From Altererythrobacter sp. (lineage in GTDB: Bacteria > Pseudomonadota > Alphaproteobacteria > Sphingomonadales > Sphingomonadaceae): a stretch of 64,000 nucleotides of DNA. Location: positions 1 through 64,000 of the forward strand of contig JAPSJS010000001.1 in the NCBI GenBank assembly GCA_031178065.1, written 5' to 3'. The position numbers and the translations under genes were made by a program. Under the pieces are notes generated by a model that was not told where the DNA came from, ran no database searches, and worked only from the letters and a program-made list of their open reading frames with translations. Below, in pieces: positions 20,826-30,376 of the stretch. Every line of letters begins with the position of its first letter. Within the stretch, counting starts at the first letter, position 1.

Positions 20826-22358
20826 TCAGCCGGCCACACTGTTGCTGCCGGGTGAATAAACTATCGCGGATTTGTCCTTGAGGGCTGGCGAGGGAATGTC
20901 GCCGGTCGGCACCGGCCCGCTGTCGAACCGTGTCGATTTGCCCTCGTTCTCGACCTGCCTCGGGTGAAGGAACAGCCATGCGATCGCGGAGAGGCCGATC
21001 GCAACCGCGCCGACAAGGAATAGCGCTCCCTTGTCCTCGACCCGGCTCATGAAAGCGCCCACGCCGAAGCTCGCGACGAGCTGCGGCAGGACGACCGACA
21101 GATTGAACAGCCCCATGAACAGGCCCATGCGGCGCCCGTCGACGCGCTCCGACATGATCGCGAAGGGCAGGCTCACCATCGCGCCCCAGCCCACGCCGGC
21201 GATGGCCATCAGCGCATAGAGCAGCGGTTCTGCGCGCGCGAACGTCCACGCCGCAAGGAACGCCGCCGCCATCAGCGCCAGTGCGCCGGCGTGGACGTGC
21301 GCGCGGCGGAACCTGCGGGCGAGCGGCGCGAGAAGCAGCGTCGGCGCCAGCGCCGCCACGGCGTTGAGCGCGAGAAAGGCGAGCGCGGCCGTCCGCCCCA
21401 GCCCATCCGTATCGAGCGAAGGCATGCGGTACTGCAGGAACGACACGAGGTAGATGAAGAGCGACTGGATGCCGATCCAGCTCAGCGAATGCGCGGCGAG
21501 AACCTTGCGGAACTCGGGCACCGTGCTCCCGTCGGACCGGGACAGCAGCGCATGTCCGATGAGCAGCGCCGTCGCCGCCGCGCAGGCGATCTCCGCGCCG
21601 TATCCGGCAGGCGTCGTCCCCGCCAACCGCACGGCCATGGCGTAGACGTCGTAGATCGCGATCGCCCAAAGCGGCGACAGCATCAGCATCACGCCGGCAA
21701 AGCTCACCTTGTCGCCAGACGCCGCCGGGCCGCCGGTTGCCTCATCGGGTCGCGGCTCCGCGATCAGCAGGGCGGGAACGACGGCGAAAAGCAGGACGAG
21801 CCCCACCGCGAAATAGATCAGCGCCATGTTCCCGAGCAGAGCACCGATCGCATAGGCGAGCAGGCTGAAACTGCCCGACACCGTCTGCATCCAGCTATAG
21901 CCGCGCGAGCGCTCGGCACCGCCTTCGGTCACGTCGGCAATGATCGAGCGCGTCGGATTGAAGCCAACGTTGACCGCGAGATCGAGCGCCAGCGCGACGG
22001 CGATCGCCACGCCCATCACGCTCTCCAGCCCCAACGCGGTGGAAATCAGTCCCATCGCGGGAAGCGCCAGGATCATCAGCGCCGCCAGCACCCCGCCGAC
22101 GATGATGAAGAACCGCCGCCGTCCGTTCCAGATCCATAGCCGGTCGCTGATCAGCCCGATGGCGACCTGCCCGATGATGCCCGCCATCGGACCCGCCGCC
22201 CAGACGAGACCGATCTCGTGAATGTCGAGGCCGTATTGCGTCGCGAGAATCCAGCTCAGCACCGAGATCTGCACCGACAAGGCGAAGCCCATCGCGGTGG
22301 CAGGAAGCGTCAGCAGAAAATAGAATGACGGCGTCCGCCGGCGCTGGATGTCGAGCAT
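20826..22358 (-). CDS. MFS transporter, SLC45/sugar-type
   Basis: Multi-TM ORF similar in layout to 6004..7506; LISDRLWIWNGRRRFF loop motif. Confidence 0.85.
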   Translation of the reverse strand: MLDIQRRRTPSFYFLLTLPATAMGFALSVQISVLSWILATQYGLDIHEIGLVWAAGPMAGIIGQVAIGLISDRLWIWNGRRRFFIIVGGVLAALMILALPAMGLISTALGLESVMGVAIAVALALDLAVNVGFNPTRSIIADVTEGGAERSRGYSWMQTVSGSFSLLAYAIGALLGNMALIYFAVGLVLLFAVVPALLIAEPRPDEATGGPAASGDKVSFAGVMLMLSPLWAIAIYDVYAMAVRLAGTTPAGYGAEIACAAATALLIGHALLSRSDGSTVPEFRKVLAAHSLSWIGIQSLFIYLVSFLQYRMPSLDTDGLGRTAALAFLALNAVAALAPTLLLAPLARRFRRAHVHAGALALMAAAFLAAWTFARAEPLLYALMAIAGVGWGAMVSLPFAIMSERVDGRRMGLFMGLFNLSVVLPQLVASFGVGAFMSRVEDKGALFLVGAVAIGLSAIAWLFLHPRQVENEGKSTRFDSGPVPTGDIPSPALKDKSAIVYSPGSNSVAG

Positions 22359-22433
22359 TTGATCCTCTCGAAATCACGTCAACATCAGCAGGGCCTTGCG
22401 CACAACGGGAAAAACTATCACCCTGTTGCCCTC

Positions 22434-23279
22434 ATGACTCTCCGCCCTATCTGCGAGCCGGTCGAGCTGCCGCTCGGCGCGAGCGTGATCGCCGAGCGCG
22501 TCGTCTCGGCGGTCGATGCGCCCGCGTCGGGGCAGTTCCTCCATTTCCACGACGTCAGCGAACTGGTGCTGTTCGGCCGCGTGGAGGGCGCCTTCATCGC
22601 CGACGGCCGGCAGCATCCGCTGAGCGACGGCGCGGTGGCCTTCTCGCCTTCCATGCGCCACCACGACTTCGCTCTGGCGCCGGGCCGGAAGGACTGGGCG
22701 CTGATCCAGATCGACCCCTACATCGTCGAGAGCCTCGCGCACCAGCCGTCGCTGTCGCGGCTGAACCGACCCTTCTGCGCCATGCCCGACGCCGCCGCGC
22801 GCCGCCGCATCGATGTCCTGGGCGACTGGCTGATCGACGTGGCCGCTACGGACCCGTTCGATCCGCTGATCGGGCGCATCGTCGAGCTCTTGCTCTGCCA
22901 GATCGCCGCAGCTCCGGAGGTTGCGGGGAGCGAGGCAAACAACGACACGACGCAGGTCGAGCGACTGCTGCCCGCGGTGGAGCAATTGCGCCGGGATCCC
23001 TCCGCCGCGATCTCGCTCGAGAACGCCGCCGCCTCGTGCAACCTGTCGCCCGCCTATTTCTCCCGCCGCTTCAAACGCGTCTTCGGGATGAACTTCACCG
23101 ATTATGCGCGGGTCTACCGCCTCCATCTCGCCGCGCGCCGGATCGCCACCTCGGGCGCATCGCTGTCGGAGATCGCCTACGGCCTGGGCTTCTCAAGCCC
23201 CTCGCACTTCAGCGCCCGTTTCCACGAGCGCTTCGGCATGACCCCGCGTCAGTATCGCCGCGCAGCGCAGGCACGGTAG
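22434..23279 (+). CDS. AraC-family transcriptional regulator
   Basis: C-terminal HTH: SLENAAASCNLSPAYFSRRFKRVFGMNFTDY ... LSEIAYGLGFSSPSHFSARFHERFGMTPRQYRR. Confidence 0.92.
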   Translation: MTLRPICEPVELPLGASVIAERVVSAVDAPASGQFLHFHDVSELVLFGRVEGAFIADGRQHPLSDGAVAFSPSMRHHDFALAPGRKDWALIQIDPYIVESLAHQPSLSRLNRPFCAMPDAAARRRIDVLGDWLIDVAATDPFDPLIGRIVELLLCQIAAAPEVAGSEANNDTTQVERLLPAVEQLRRDPSAAISLENAAASCNLSPAYFSRRFKRVFGMNFTDYARVYRLHLAARRIATSGASLSEIAYGLGFSSPSHFSARFHERFGMTPRQYRRAAQAR

Positions 23280-23319
23280 CTCCTTCAAGCAACCTGAAAA
23301 TATCTCCCCGGGCTGGTTC

Positions 23320-23357
23320 GCCCTTTTCTAGTTCGTTCGAACGAACTAGAAAAGGGC
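23320..23357. promoter_or_regulatory. 38-bp perfect palindrome, probable TetR/CecR autoregulatory operator
   Basis: GCCCTTTTCTAGTTCGTTC/GAACGAACTAGAAAAGGGC, ending 2 nt before the regulator ATG at 23360. Confidence 0.8.
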
Positions 23358-23359
23358 TC

Positions 23360-23980
23360 ATGGCCATGCCCTCGATTCTCGAAGCCGCTATCGATCAGTT
23401 CGGCCGCAAGGGCTTCGAGGGGGCGAGCACCCGGGCGATCGCTGCAGCTGCCGGAACCACGATGTCGTCGATCACCTACCACTTCGGCAGCAAGCACGGG
23501 CTCTATCTGGCCGCTGCGGACCATATCGCGCAGCGCATCGCGGAAATGCAGGCGCCGACGGTGGAGCGGATGCACGAACTGGCCGACGGTTCGCGCGAAG
23601 GCGCCATCGCCGCGCTGCTGGGCCTCTTCGACAGCTTCGCTCTGATGATGCTCTGTGCGGAATCGGCGCCCTGGGCCCGGTTCATCCTGCGCGAACAGCA
23701 GGAACCGACCGAGGCTTTCGAGCGGCTCTATGGCGGAGTGATGCGCCGCATGTCCGAACAAGTGGTCGAGTGGCTGCGCCTCGCCCGGCCCGATCTGTCG
23801 GAACGCGAGGCACGCGCGACTGCCATCGTGATGTTCGGCCAGACGATGATCCTGCGCGCCGGCCGCGCCACCGTCTGCCGCGTCATCGGCGTGGAGACGA
23901 TCGACGACGAGGTCGCCGCCCTGCTGCGGGCCCGTCTGCGCAGCAATCTGCTCGCCATCCTGCGGGAGGAACCTACATGA
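23360..23980 (+). CDS. TetR-family regulator with CecR/YbiH-like C-terminal domain
   Basis: AAIDQFGRKGFEGASTRAIAAAAGTTMSSITYHFGSKHGLYLAAADHI HTH; adjacent to YbhGFSR-like genes. Confidence 0.88.
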   Translation: MAMPSILEAAIDQFGRKGFEGASTRAIAAAAGTTMSSITYHFGSKHGLYLAAADHIAQRIAEMQAPTVERMHELADGSREGAIAALLGLFDSFALMMLCAESAPWARFILREQQEPTEAFERLYGGVMRRMSEQVVEWLRLARPDLSEREARATAIVMFGQTMILRAGRATVCRVIGVETIDDEVAALLRARLRSNLLAILREEPT

Positions 23981-24981
23981 ACCGCCGCCGCCTCATCGCC
24001 ATTGCAGCGCTTCTCGCCCTCGTTGCCGTCGCCGTCGCAACCCGCGGGTTCGGCCTGTTGGGAAGCGACCGCGACGAAACGCTGACGCTCTACGGCAACG
24101 TCGACGTGCGCGAGGTCGATCTGGCCTTCCGCGTCCCCGGCCGGATCGACAGCATCGCGGTCGAGGAAGGGGCAAAGGTCAAACGCGGGCAGCGCCTCGC
24201 AGCGCTCGACACCGCGAGCCTCGATGCGCAGATCGCGCGCGCCGATGCCGACGTCGCCCGAGCCGAGGCCGAACTGGCTCGTCTGACCAACGGCAGCAGG
24301 CCGCAGGAAATCGCCCAGACCCGCGCGCAGCTCGCCGCGGCGCAGGCCGCTCTCGTCAACGCCGAACGCGACTACGCACGGCGCCAACCGCTCGTCGAGC
24401 CCGGCGCGATCAGCGCGGCCGTGTGGGCCCAGACCGTCGCCGCCCGCGACCAGGCGCGGGCCCAGGTGGCCGAGGCACGCCAGGCGCTCTCGCTCGCACA
24501 GGATGGCGCCCGCGCGGAGGACATCCGCGCCGCCGGCGCCCAGGTCGCCGCGGCCCGCGCGGCGCGCCAGAGCGCATCTGTCGACCGCGGGGACGGGGTC
24601 CTGACCGCCTCGGTCGACGGCACCGTCGTCACCCGCGCACGCGAACCCGGCGCGATCGTCCAGCCGGGCGAGACGGTGCTCACGCTGTCGATCGACCGGC
24701 CCTTGCGCGTCCGCGCCTATGTCGGCGAGCCGGACCTCAGCCGGGTGCGACCGGGCATGCGCGTGACAATCAAGGCGGACGGCAATCCGAAGGCCTATCG
24801 CGGCACGATCGGCTACATCTCGCCGCGCAGCGAGTTCACGCCCAAGTCGGTCGAGACCGAGGACCTGCGCACCGACCTCGTCTACCGCCTGCGCATCAAT
24901 GTCGAGGACGCCGACGACACACTGCGGCAAGGCCAGCCGGTGACGGTGACCATCCCCACCACCGCCGCCGCGGAGGACTGA
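23977..24981 (+). CDS. HlyD-family periplasmic adaptor (YbhG-like)
   Basis: N-terminal TM, VPGRIDSIAVEEGAKVKRGQRLAALD lipoyl half-motif, coiled coil, VDGTVVTRAREPGAIVQPGETVL. Confidence 0.9.
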   Translation: MNRRRLIAIAALLALVAVAVATRGFGLLGSDRDETLTLYGNVDVREVDLAFRVPGRIDSIAVEEGAKVKRGQRLAALDTASLDAQIARADADVARAEAELARLTNGSRPQEIAQTRAQLAAAQAALVNAERDYARRQPLVEPGAISAAVWAQTVAARDQARAQVAEARQALSLAQDGARAEDIRAAGAQVAAARAARQSASVDRGDGVLTASVDGTVVTRAREPGAIVQPGETVLTLSIDRPLRVRAYVGEPDLSRVRPGMRVTIKADGNPKAYRGTIGYISPRSEFTPKSVETEDLRTDLVYRLRINVEDADDTLRQGQPVTVTIPTTAAAED

Positions 24982-24985
24982 TCCG

Positions 24986-26713
24986 GTGAGCGCGGCCATC
25001 GCCAGCGCGAAGGGGGTGGTCAAGCGCTTCGAAGGCCTGACGGCGCTCGATGGCGTGGCGATCGATGTCGCGCCCGGCCGGATCACGGGACTGGTCGGCC
25101 CGGACGGCGCGGGCAAGACCACACTGATCCGCATCCTCGCCGGGCTGATGAAGGCCGACGAAGGCGAGATCGCGGTGCTCGGCGGGCCGCCCGGCGCTGC
25201 GCTCGACGATCTCGGCTACATGCCGCAGCGCTTCGGCCTCTACGAGGATCTGACGGTCGCCGAGAACCTGACGCTCTACGCCGAACTGCGCGGTCTATCG
25301 CGCGGCGAGCGGCAGGCGGTGTTCGAGCGGCTGCTGGACTTCACCGATCTCAAGCGGTTCCAGGCCCGCCTCGCCGGCAAGCTCTCGGGCGGCATGAAGC
25401 AGAAGCTCGGCCTCGCCTGCGCGCTGGTGAAGACGCCAAAGCTGCTCCTGCTCGACGAGCCGGGCGTCGGCGTGGACCCGATCTCGCGCCGCGAGCTCTG
25501 GGCCATGGTCGGCGAGCTCACCGGCGAAGGCATCGGCGTGCTGTGGTCGACCGCTTATCTCGATGAGGCCGAGAAGTGCGACACCGTCTACCTGCTGAGC
25601 GAAGGCAAGTTGCTGTTCGAAGGCCCGCCGGGCGACCTGACCAGTCCCGTCGCCGATCGTGTCATCCGGGTGAGCGGGTTCGAGGCGCGGCGGCGGCGGT
25701 TCCTGACTGAGGCGCTCGACCGCGAGGAGGTGATCGACGGGACCATCCAGGGCCGCTCGGTCCGGCTTCTGATCCGCGGCGGCCGCGAGGTTCCCGATGC
25801 CGCCATGTTCGACGCAGGGCCTGACACCTGCGTCGAGCCCGCCAGCCCGCGCTTCGAGGACGGCTTCATCGAACGGCTGGGCGGCGGGCCGCGCGGCACG
25901 AGCGCGCTTGCCGAGCGCTACCGCGAGATCCCGCCCAGCGACGCGCCGATGATCGAGGCGCACGGGCTGACCCGCCGCTTCGGCGACTTCACCGCGGCGC
26001 GCGACATGAACTTCTCGATTCCGCGCGGGCAGATCTTCGGCCTGCTCGGCCCCAACGGTGCGGGCAAGTCGACCACTTTCAAGATGCTGTGCGGCTTGCT
26101 CACGCCCAGCGAAGGGACGGGCGCCGTGGCCGGGAACGACCTGCGGCGCGCGGCCGCCGACGCCCGCGCGTCGCTCGGCTACATGGCGCAGAAGTTCTCG
26201 CTCTACGGCGACCTGTCGGTGCGCCAGAATCTCGACTTCTTCGCCGGCGCCTACGGCCTCGGCCGGGAGGAAGCCGCGCGCGCGATCGAGGCGATGGCCG
26301 AGATCTTCGAGCTGGGCGAGCGGATGAACGTCAACGCCGGCACGCTCCCGCTCGGCTTCAAGCAACGCCTCGCGCTCGCCTGCGCGGTCCTGCACGAGCC
26401 GCCGGTGCTGTTTCTCGACGAGCCGACATCGGGCGTCGACCCGGTGACGCGGCGCGAATTCTGGACCCATATCAATGGCCTCGTCGAGAAAGGCGTGACC
26501 GTGCTCGTCACCACGCACTTCATGGACGAGGCCGAATACTGCGACGAGGTCACGCTGATCTATCGCGCGGAGCAGATCGCCAGCGGCACGCCCGACGCGC
26601 TGAAGGCCCAGGCGGCGGAGCTCTCCGGCGCCTCCGACCCGACGATGGAAGACGCCTTCATCGCCCTGATCGAACAGAGCGACCGCGCGCGCGAACTGGA
26701 GGCGGCGGCATGA
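24986..26713 (+). CDS. ABC transporter ATP-binding protein with two nucleotide-binding domains (YbhF-like)
   Basis: Two Walker A motifs (GPDGAGKTT, GPNGAGKST), first-domain LSGGMKQKL signature; GTG start. Confidence 0.93.
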   Translation: MSAAIASAKGVVKRFEGLTALDGVAIDVAPGRITGLVGPDGAGKTTLIRILAGLMKADEGEIAVLGGPPGAALDDLGYMPQRFGLYEDLTVAENLTLYAELRGLSRGERQAVFERLLDFTDLKRFQARLAGKLSGGMKQKLGLACALVKTPKLLLLDEPGVGVDPISRRELWAMVGELTGEGIGVLWSTAYLDEAEKCDTVYLLSEGKLLFEGPPGDLTSPVADRVIRVSGFEARRRRFLTEALDREEVIDGTIQGRSVRLLIRGGREVPDAAMFDAGPDTCVEPASPRFEDGFIERLGGGPRGTSALAERYREIPPSDAPMIEAHGLTRRFGDFTAARDMNFSIPRGQIFGLLGPNGAGKSTTFKMLCGLLTPSEGTGAVAGNDLRRAAADARASLGYMAQKFSLYGDLSVRQNLDFFAGAYGLGREEAARAIEAMAEIFELGERMNVNAGTLPLGFKQRLALACAVLHEPPVLFLDEPTSGVDPVTRREFWTHINGLVEKGVTVLVTTHFMDEAEYCDEVTLIYRAEQIASGTPDALKAQAAELSGASDPTMEDAFIALIEQSDRARELEAAA

Positions 26714-27831
26714 GCGCGCATTTCGACCGCCGCCGGGTGATCGCCCTGTCGGTCAAGGAATTCGCGCAGATCATGCGCGATCCCTCTACCTTTCTGATCG
26801 CCTTCCTGCTGCCGCTGATCCTGCTGTTCCTGTTCGGCTACGCGGTGTCGCTCGATTCGTCCCGCACGCGGATCGCGCTGGTGGTGGAGGACAGCTCGGC
26901 GCAGGCGCTCGACCTCGCCAGCGCCTATGCCCATTCCGACTATTTCGAGGTGATCCCGGCGCACAGCGTGGCCCAGGTGCGGGATACGCTTATCGACGGG
27001 ACCGCGCGCGCCATCATCGTCATTCCGCAGGGCTTCGGCGAAGGCATGGTCGCGGGCAAGCCGCCGCCGATCCAGATCGTGACCGACGGGTCGCAGCCCA
27101 ACACCGCCAACTTCGCCGCCGCCTATGGCGAAGGCGTGCGGGCGGCATGGATGGCGGCGGAGACGGGCCGGGGCGCCGCCGCACCGCCGATCGCCCTGTC
27201 GCCCCGCTACTGGTACAACCCGGGCCTCCAGAGCCGCTACTTCCTCGTTCCCGGCTCGATCGCCATCGTCATGACGATGATCGGCACCTTGCTGACCGCG
27301 CTGGTCGTCGCGCGCGAATGGGAACGCGGGACGATGGAAGCGATGATGGCGACGCCCATGCGCATGGCGGAATTCATCGCCAGCAAGGTCGTACCCTACT
27401 TCCTGCTCGGCATCGGATCGATGACGCTGTGCACGCTGATCGCGGTGTTCGTCTTCGGTGTGCCGTTTCGCGGATCGCCGCTGGCGCTCGCGGCCATCGC
27501 GGCCGCCTTCCTGATGCCCGCGCTGGGGCTCGGTCTGTTCATATCGGCAGCGACCAAGAACCAGTTCGTCGCCAGCCAAATCGCATTGCTGACCGCCTTC
27601 CTGCCGACCTTCCTCCTCTCCGGCTTTCTATACGAGATCGCCTCGATGCCCTGGCCGATCCAGGCGCTGACCTACATCGTGCCGGCGCGCTACCTGATCC
27701 CGCCCCTGCAAACGGTGTTCCTGGCCGGCGATCTGTGGGGCCTGATCCTGCCCAACATCGCCATCATGCTGGGCTTCGGCGCACTGTTCTTCTTCCTCTC
27801 GTTCCGGGTGACGAAGCGGAGCCTCGATTGA
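26710..27831 (+). CDS. ABC-2 type permease (YbhS-like)
   Basis: Multi-TM; VKEFAQIMRDPSTFLIAFLLPLILLFLFGYAVSLD; ATGA overlap with ATPase gene. Confidence 0.9.
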   Translation: MSAHFDRRRVIALSVKEFAQIMRDPSTFLIAFLLPLILLFLFGYAVSLDSSRTRIALVVEDSSAQALDLASAYAHSDYFEVIPAHSVAQVRDTLIDGTARAIIVIPQGFGEGMVAGKPPPIQIVTDGSQPNTANFAAAYGEGVRAAWMAAETGRGAAAPPIALSPRYWYNPGLQSRYFLVPGSIAIVMTMIGTLLTALVVAREWERGTMEAMMATPMRMAEFIASKVVPYFLLGIGSMTLCTLIAVFVFGVPFRGSPLALAAIAAAFLMPALGLGLFISAATKNQFVASQIALLTAFLPTFLLSGFLYEIASMPWPIQALTYIVPARYLIPPLQTVFLAGDLWGLILPNIAIMLGFGALFFFLSFRVTKRSLD

Positions 27832-28937
27832 TGCGCCGCCTGCTTGCCATGATCGTCAAGGAGATGTGGGCGCTGCTGCGCGATCCGAAGTCGCGCATCG
27901 TGCTGGTGGTCCCGCCGCTGCTGCAACTCTTCATCTTCTCCTACGCGACGACGCTGGACGTGCGGAACGTCGACGTCGCGGTGCTCGACCGTTCCGGCGG
28001 CGTCCATGCGGCGGAATTCATGGCGCGGGTCGCCGGCAGCCCCAATTTCCGCGACATCCGCCGTCTGTCCTCCACCGACGAGCTGGAGCAGGCGATCGAC
28101 GGGCAGGAGGTGATCGCCGCGCTCGTGTTCGACCCCGACTTCGATGCCCGGGTCACGCGCGGCGAGCCCGCCACGATCGGCGTGGTGCTGGACGGGCGGC
28201 GTTCGAACGCGGCGCAGATCGTGTCCGGCTATCTCAGCGCCATCGCCGGTGGCTACGGGGCCGAACTGCTGCCGCGCCGCGTGGCGGAGGCCGGCACGGC
28301 CGGCTCGGTCGTGACCAACTGGTACAATCCCAGTCTCGACTACATCTGGTTCACCCTCCCCTCCCTCGTCGCGATCATCGTCGCGGTGGCGGGTATCGCC
28401 ATCACCTCGCAGAGCGTGGCGCGCGAGCGGGAGCTGGGGACGTTCGACCAGCTCATGGTTTCGCCCTTGCGCGTTCACGAGATTCTGATCGGCAAGATGG
28501 TGCCGCCGTTCCTGGTCGGCATGTTCAACGGGTCGCTCTATCTGATCATCGCGCCGCTGGTGTTCGGCGTGCCGTTCACCGGCTCATACCTGCTCTTCTT
28601 CCTCGCGCTGGCGATCTATCTGCTCGCGCTAATCGGCGTCGGCATGCTGGTGTCGGCGGCGTCCGCGACCCAGCAGCAGGCCTTCCTCGGCTCGTTCCTC
28701 GCGACCGTGCCGCTGATCCTGCTGTCGGGCTATGCCGCGCCGATCGACAACATGCCGGGCTGGCTCCAGACCGTCACCTACACCGATCCGGCACGCTATT
28801 TCCTGATCCTCGTCCAGGGTCTGTTCCTCAAGGCGATGCCTGCCGCGCAGGTGTTCGAACAGCTCTGGCCGCTCGTCGTGATCGCCTGCGCGACCCTGGC
28901 CGCATCGGCCTGGCTGTTCCGCGCCCGCATGGAGTGA
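27831..28937 (+). CDS. ABC-2 type permease (YbhR-like)
   Basis: IVKEMWALLRDPKSRIVLVVPPLLQLFIFSYATTLDVRNV; conserved ARERELGTFDQLMVSPL. Confidence 0.9.
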   Translation: MRRLLAMIVKEMWALLRDPKSRIVLVVPPLLQLFIFSYATTLDVRNVDVAVLDRSGGVHAAEFMARVAGSPNFRDIRRLSSTDELEQAIDGQEVIAALVFDPDFDARVTRGEPATIGVVLDGRRSNAAQIVSGYLSAIAGGYGAELLPRRVAEAGTAGSVVTNWYNPSLDYIWFTLPSLVAIIVAVAGIAITSQSVARERELGTFDQLMVSPLRVHEILIGKMVPPFLVGMFNGSLYLIIAPLVFGVPFTGSYLLFFLALAIYLLALIGVGMLVSAASATQQQAFLGSFLATVPLILLSGYAAPIDNMPGWLQTVTYTDPARYFLILVQGLFLKAMPAAQVFEQLWPLVVIACATLAASAWLFRARME

Positions 28938-30349
28938 TGCCCGTGACCGCTCGTATTTTCCCTCTCGCTGCGCTTCTCCTCGCCGGTTGTACCGTCGGCC
29001 CCGATTACACGCCGCCGCAGACTGCGGTCGCGCCCGAATGGGTCGAAGGCGGCGTTCCCGGTGAAGTCGATCTGGAATGGTGGCGCGGGTTCGGCGATCC
29101 GCAGCTCACCGCGCTGATCGAGCGTGCCTTCGCTGATGGCCCCGATCTCGCCGAAGCGACCGCGCGCCTCGCCGAAGCACGCGCCAACCGCGACGCGGCG
29201 GCGGGCGGGCGCTTGCCCGCCGTCAACGCCACCGGCTCAGCCACCGAGAACGTCCTGAGCGAGGAAGGCCAGTTGCCGGTCGGCCAGATCCCGGGCTTCG
29301 AGCGCGATTTCCCGCTGTTCGACCTAGGCTTCGACGCAAGCTGGGAAATCGACCTGTGGGGCCGCCGCACGCGCGAGGTCGAGGCGGCCGCAGCGCGCGC
29401 GGACGCTGCGCTCGCCGGGCGGCGCGACGTCATGCTGACGCTCGCCGCCGAAGTCGCGCGCAACTATCTCGATCTGCGCGCCGCCCAGACGGATGCGGCG
29501 ACGCTGCAGACTCTCGCGGAGACCGATGCCGAGGCCGAACGGCTGACCCGCCTGCGGGTCGAGGCGGGCGAGGACCCGCGCGACACGCTCGACCGCGCGG
29601 CCGCGGCGGCGCAGGCGAGCCAGGCAGCAGTCGGGAACGCCCGCGCGCAGGCGACGGCAGCCGCCTATCGCATCGCGGTGCTCGTCGGCGCCCAGCCGGA
29701 GGATATGGCGCCGCTGCTCTCCCAGCCTGCCCCTCTGCCTCTCGGTCCGGAGGTCATCGCCGCCGGCATCCGCTCGGACCTGCTGACCCGCCGGCCGGAT
29801 GTCCGCGCGGCCGAACGCCGCCTCGCGGCCGCCACCGCCGACATCGGCGTCGCGACCGCAGACCTCTTTCCCCGCCTCTCCCTGCTGGGCAGCATCGGTC
29901 AGCAGGCGCGGAGCGTGGACGACCTGTTCACGGGCGGAGCGACGCGGCTGCAGGTGGGCCCCAGCGTGTCCTGGCCGATCTTCGCCGGCGGCACGATCCG
30001 CGCCCGCATCCGCGCAGCCGACGCCCGGGCGGAAGCCGCCGCGGCAGTCTACGAGAAGGCGGTGTTGACCGCCCTCGCCGACAGCGAGACGGCGCTCAAT
30101 CGCTTCGCCGCCGCACAAGCAATGGCGAACGCCCAGGCCGCCGCACTGGAGCGTCAGGAGAGCGCGCTGGCGCTTGCAAGGCTGCGCGCGGCATCGGGCG
30201 AGACGGACCGCCTCATGCTGGCGCAAAGCCGCCGCGCGATGCTCAACCAGGCACGGGCTGCCACCGATGCCCGGCGCGAGCGTGCGCAGGCCGCGGTGGC
30301 ATTGTTCAAGGCGCTCGGCGGCGGGTGGCGGGATCCGCCAGCGAATTGA
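28937..30349 (+). CDS. Outer-membrane efflux lipoprotein (NodT/OprM family)
   Basis: Lipobox LLAGC, TVGPDYTPP start, repeated TolC-like alpha-helical segments. Confidence 0.92.
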   Translation: MPVTARIFPLAALLLAGCTVGPDYTPPQTAVAPEWVEGGVPGEVDLEWWRGFGDPQLTALIERAFADGPDLAEATARLAEARANRDAAAGGRLPAVNATGSATENVLSEEGQLPVGQIPGFERDFPLFDLGFDASWEIDLWGRRTREVEAAAARADAALAGRRDVMLTLAAEVARNYLDLRAAQTDAATLQTLAETDAEAERLTRLRVEAGEDPRDTLDRAAAAAQASQAAVGNARAQATAAAYRIAVLVGAQPEDMAPLLSQPAPLPLGPEVIAAGIRSDLLTRRPDVRAAERRLAAATADIGVATADLFPRLSLLGSIGQQARSVDDLFTGGATRLQVGPSVSWPIFAGGTIRARIRAADARAEAAAAVYEKAVLTALADSETALNRFAAAQAMANAQAAALERQESALALARLRAASGETDRLMLAQSRRAMLNQARAATDARRERAQAAVALFKALGGGWRDPPAN

Positions 30350-30376
30350 CCGTCGCGGTTCGCGGGGGCCGTCGGC

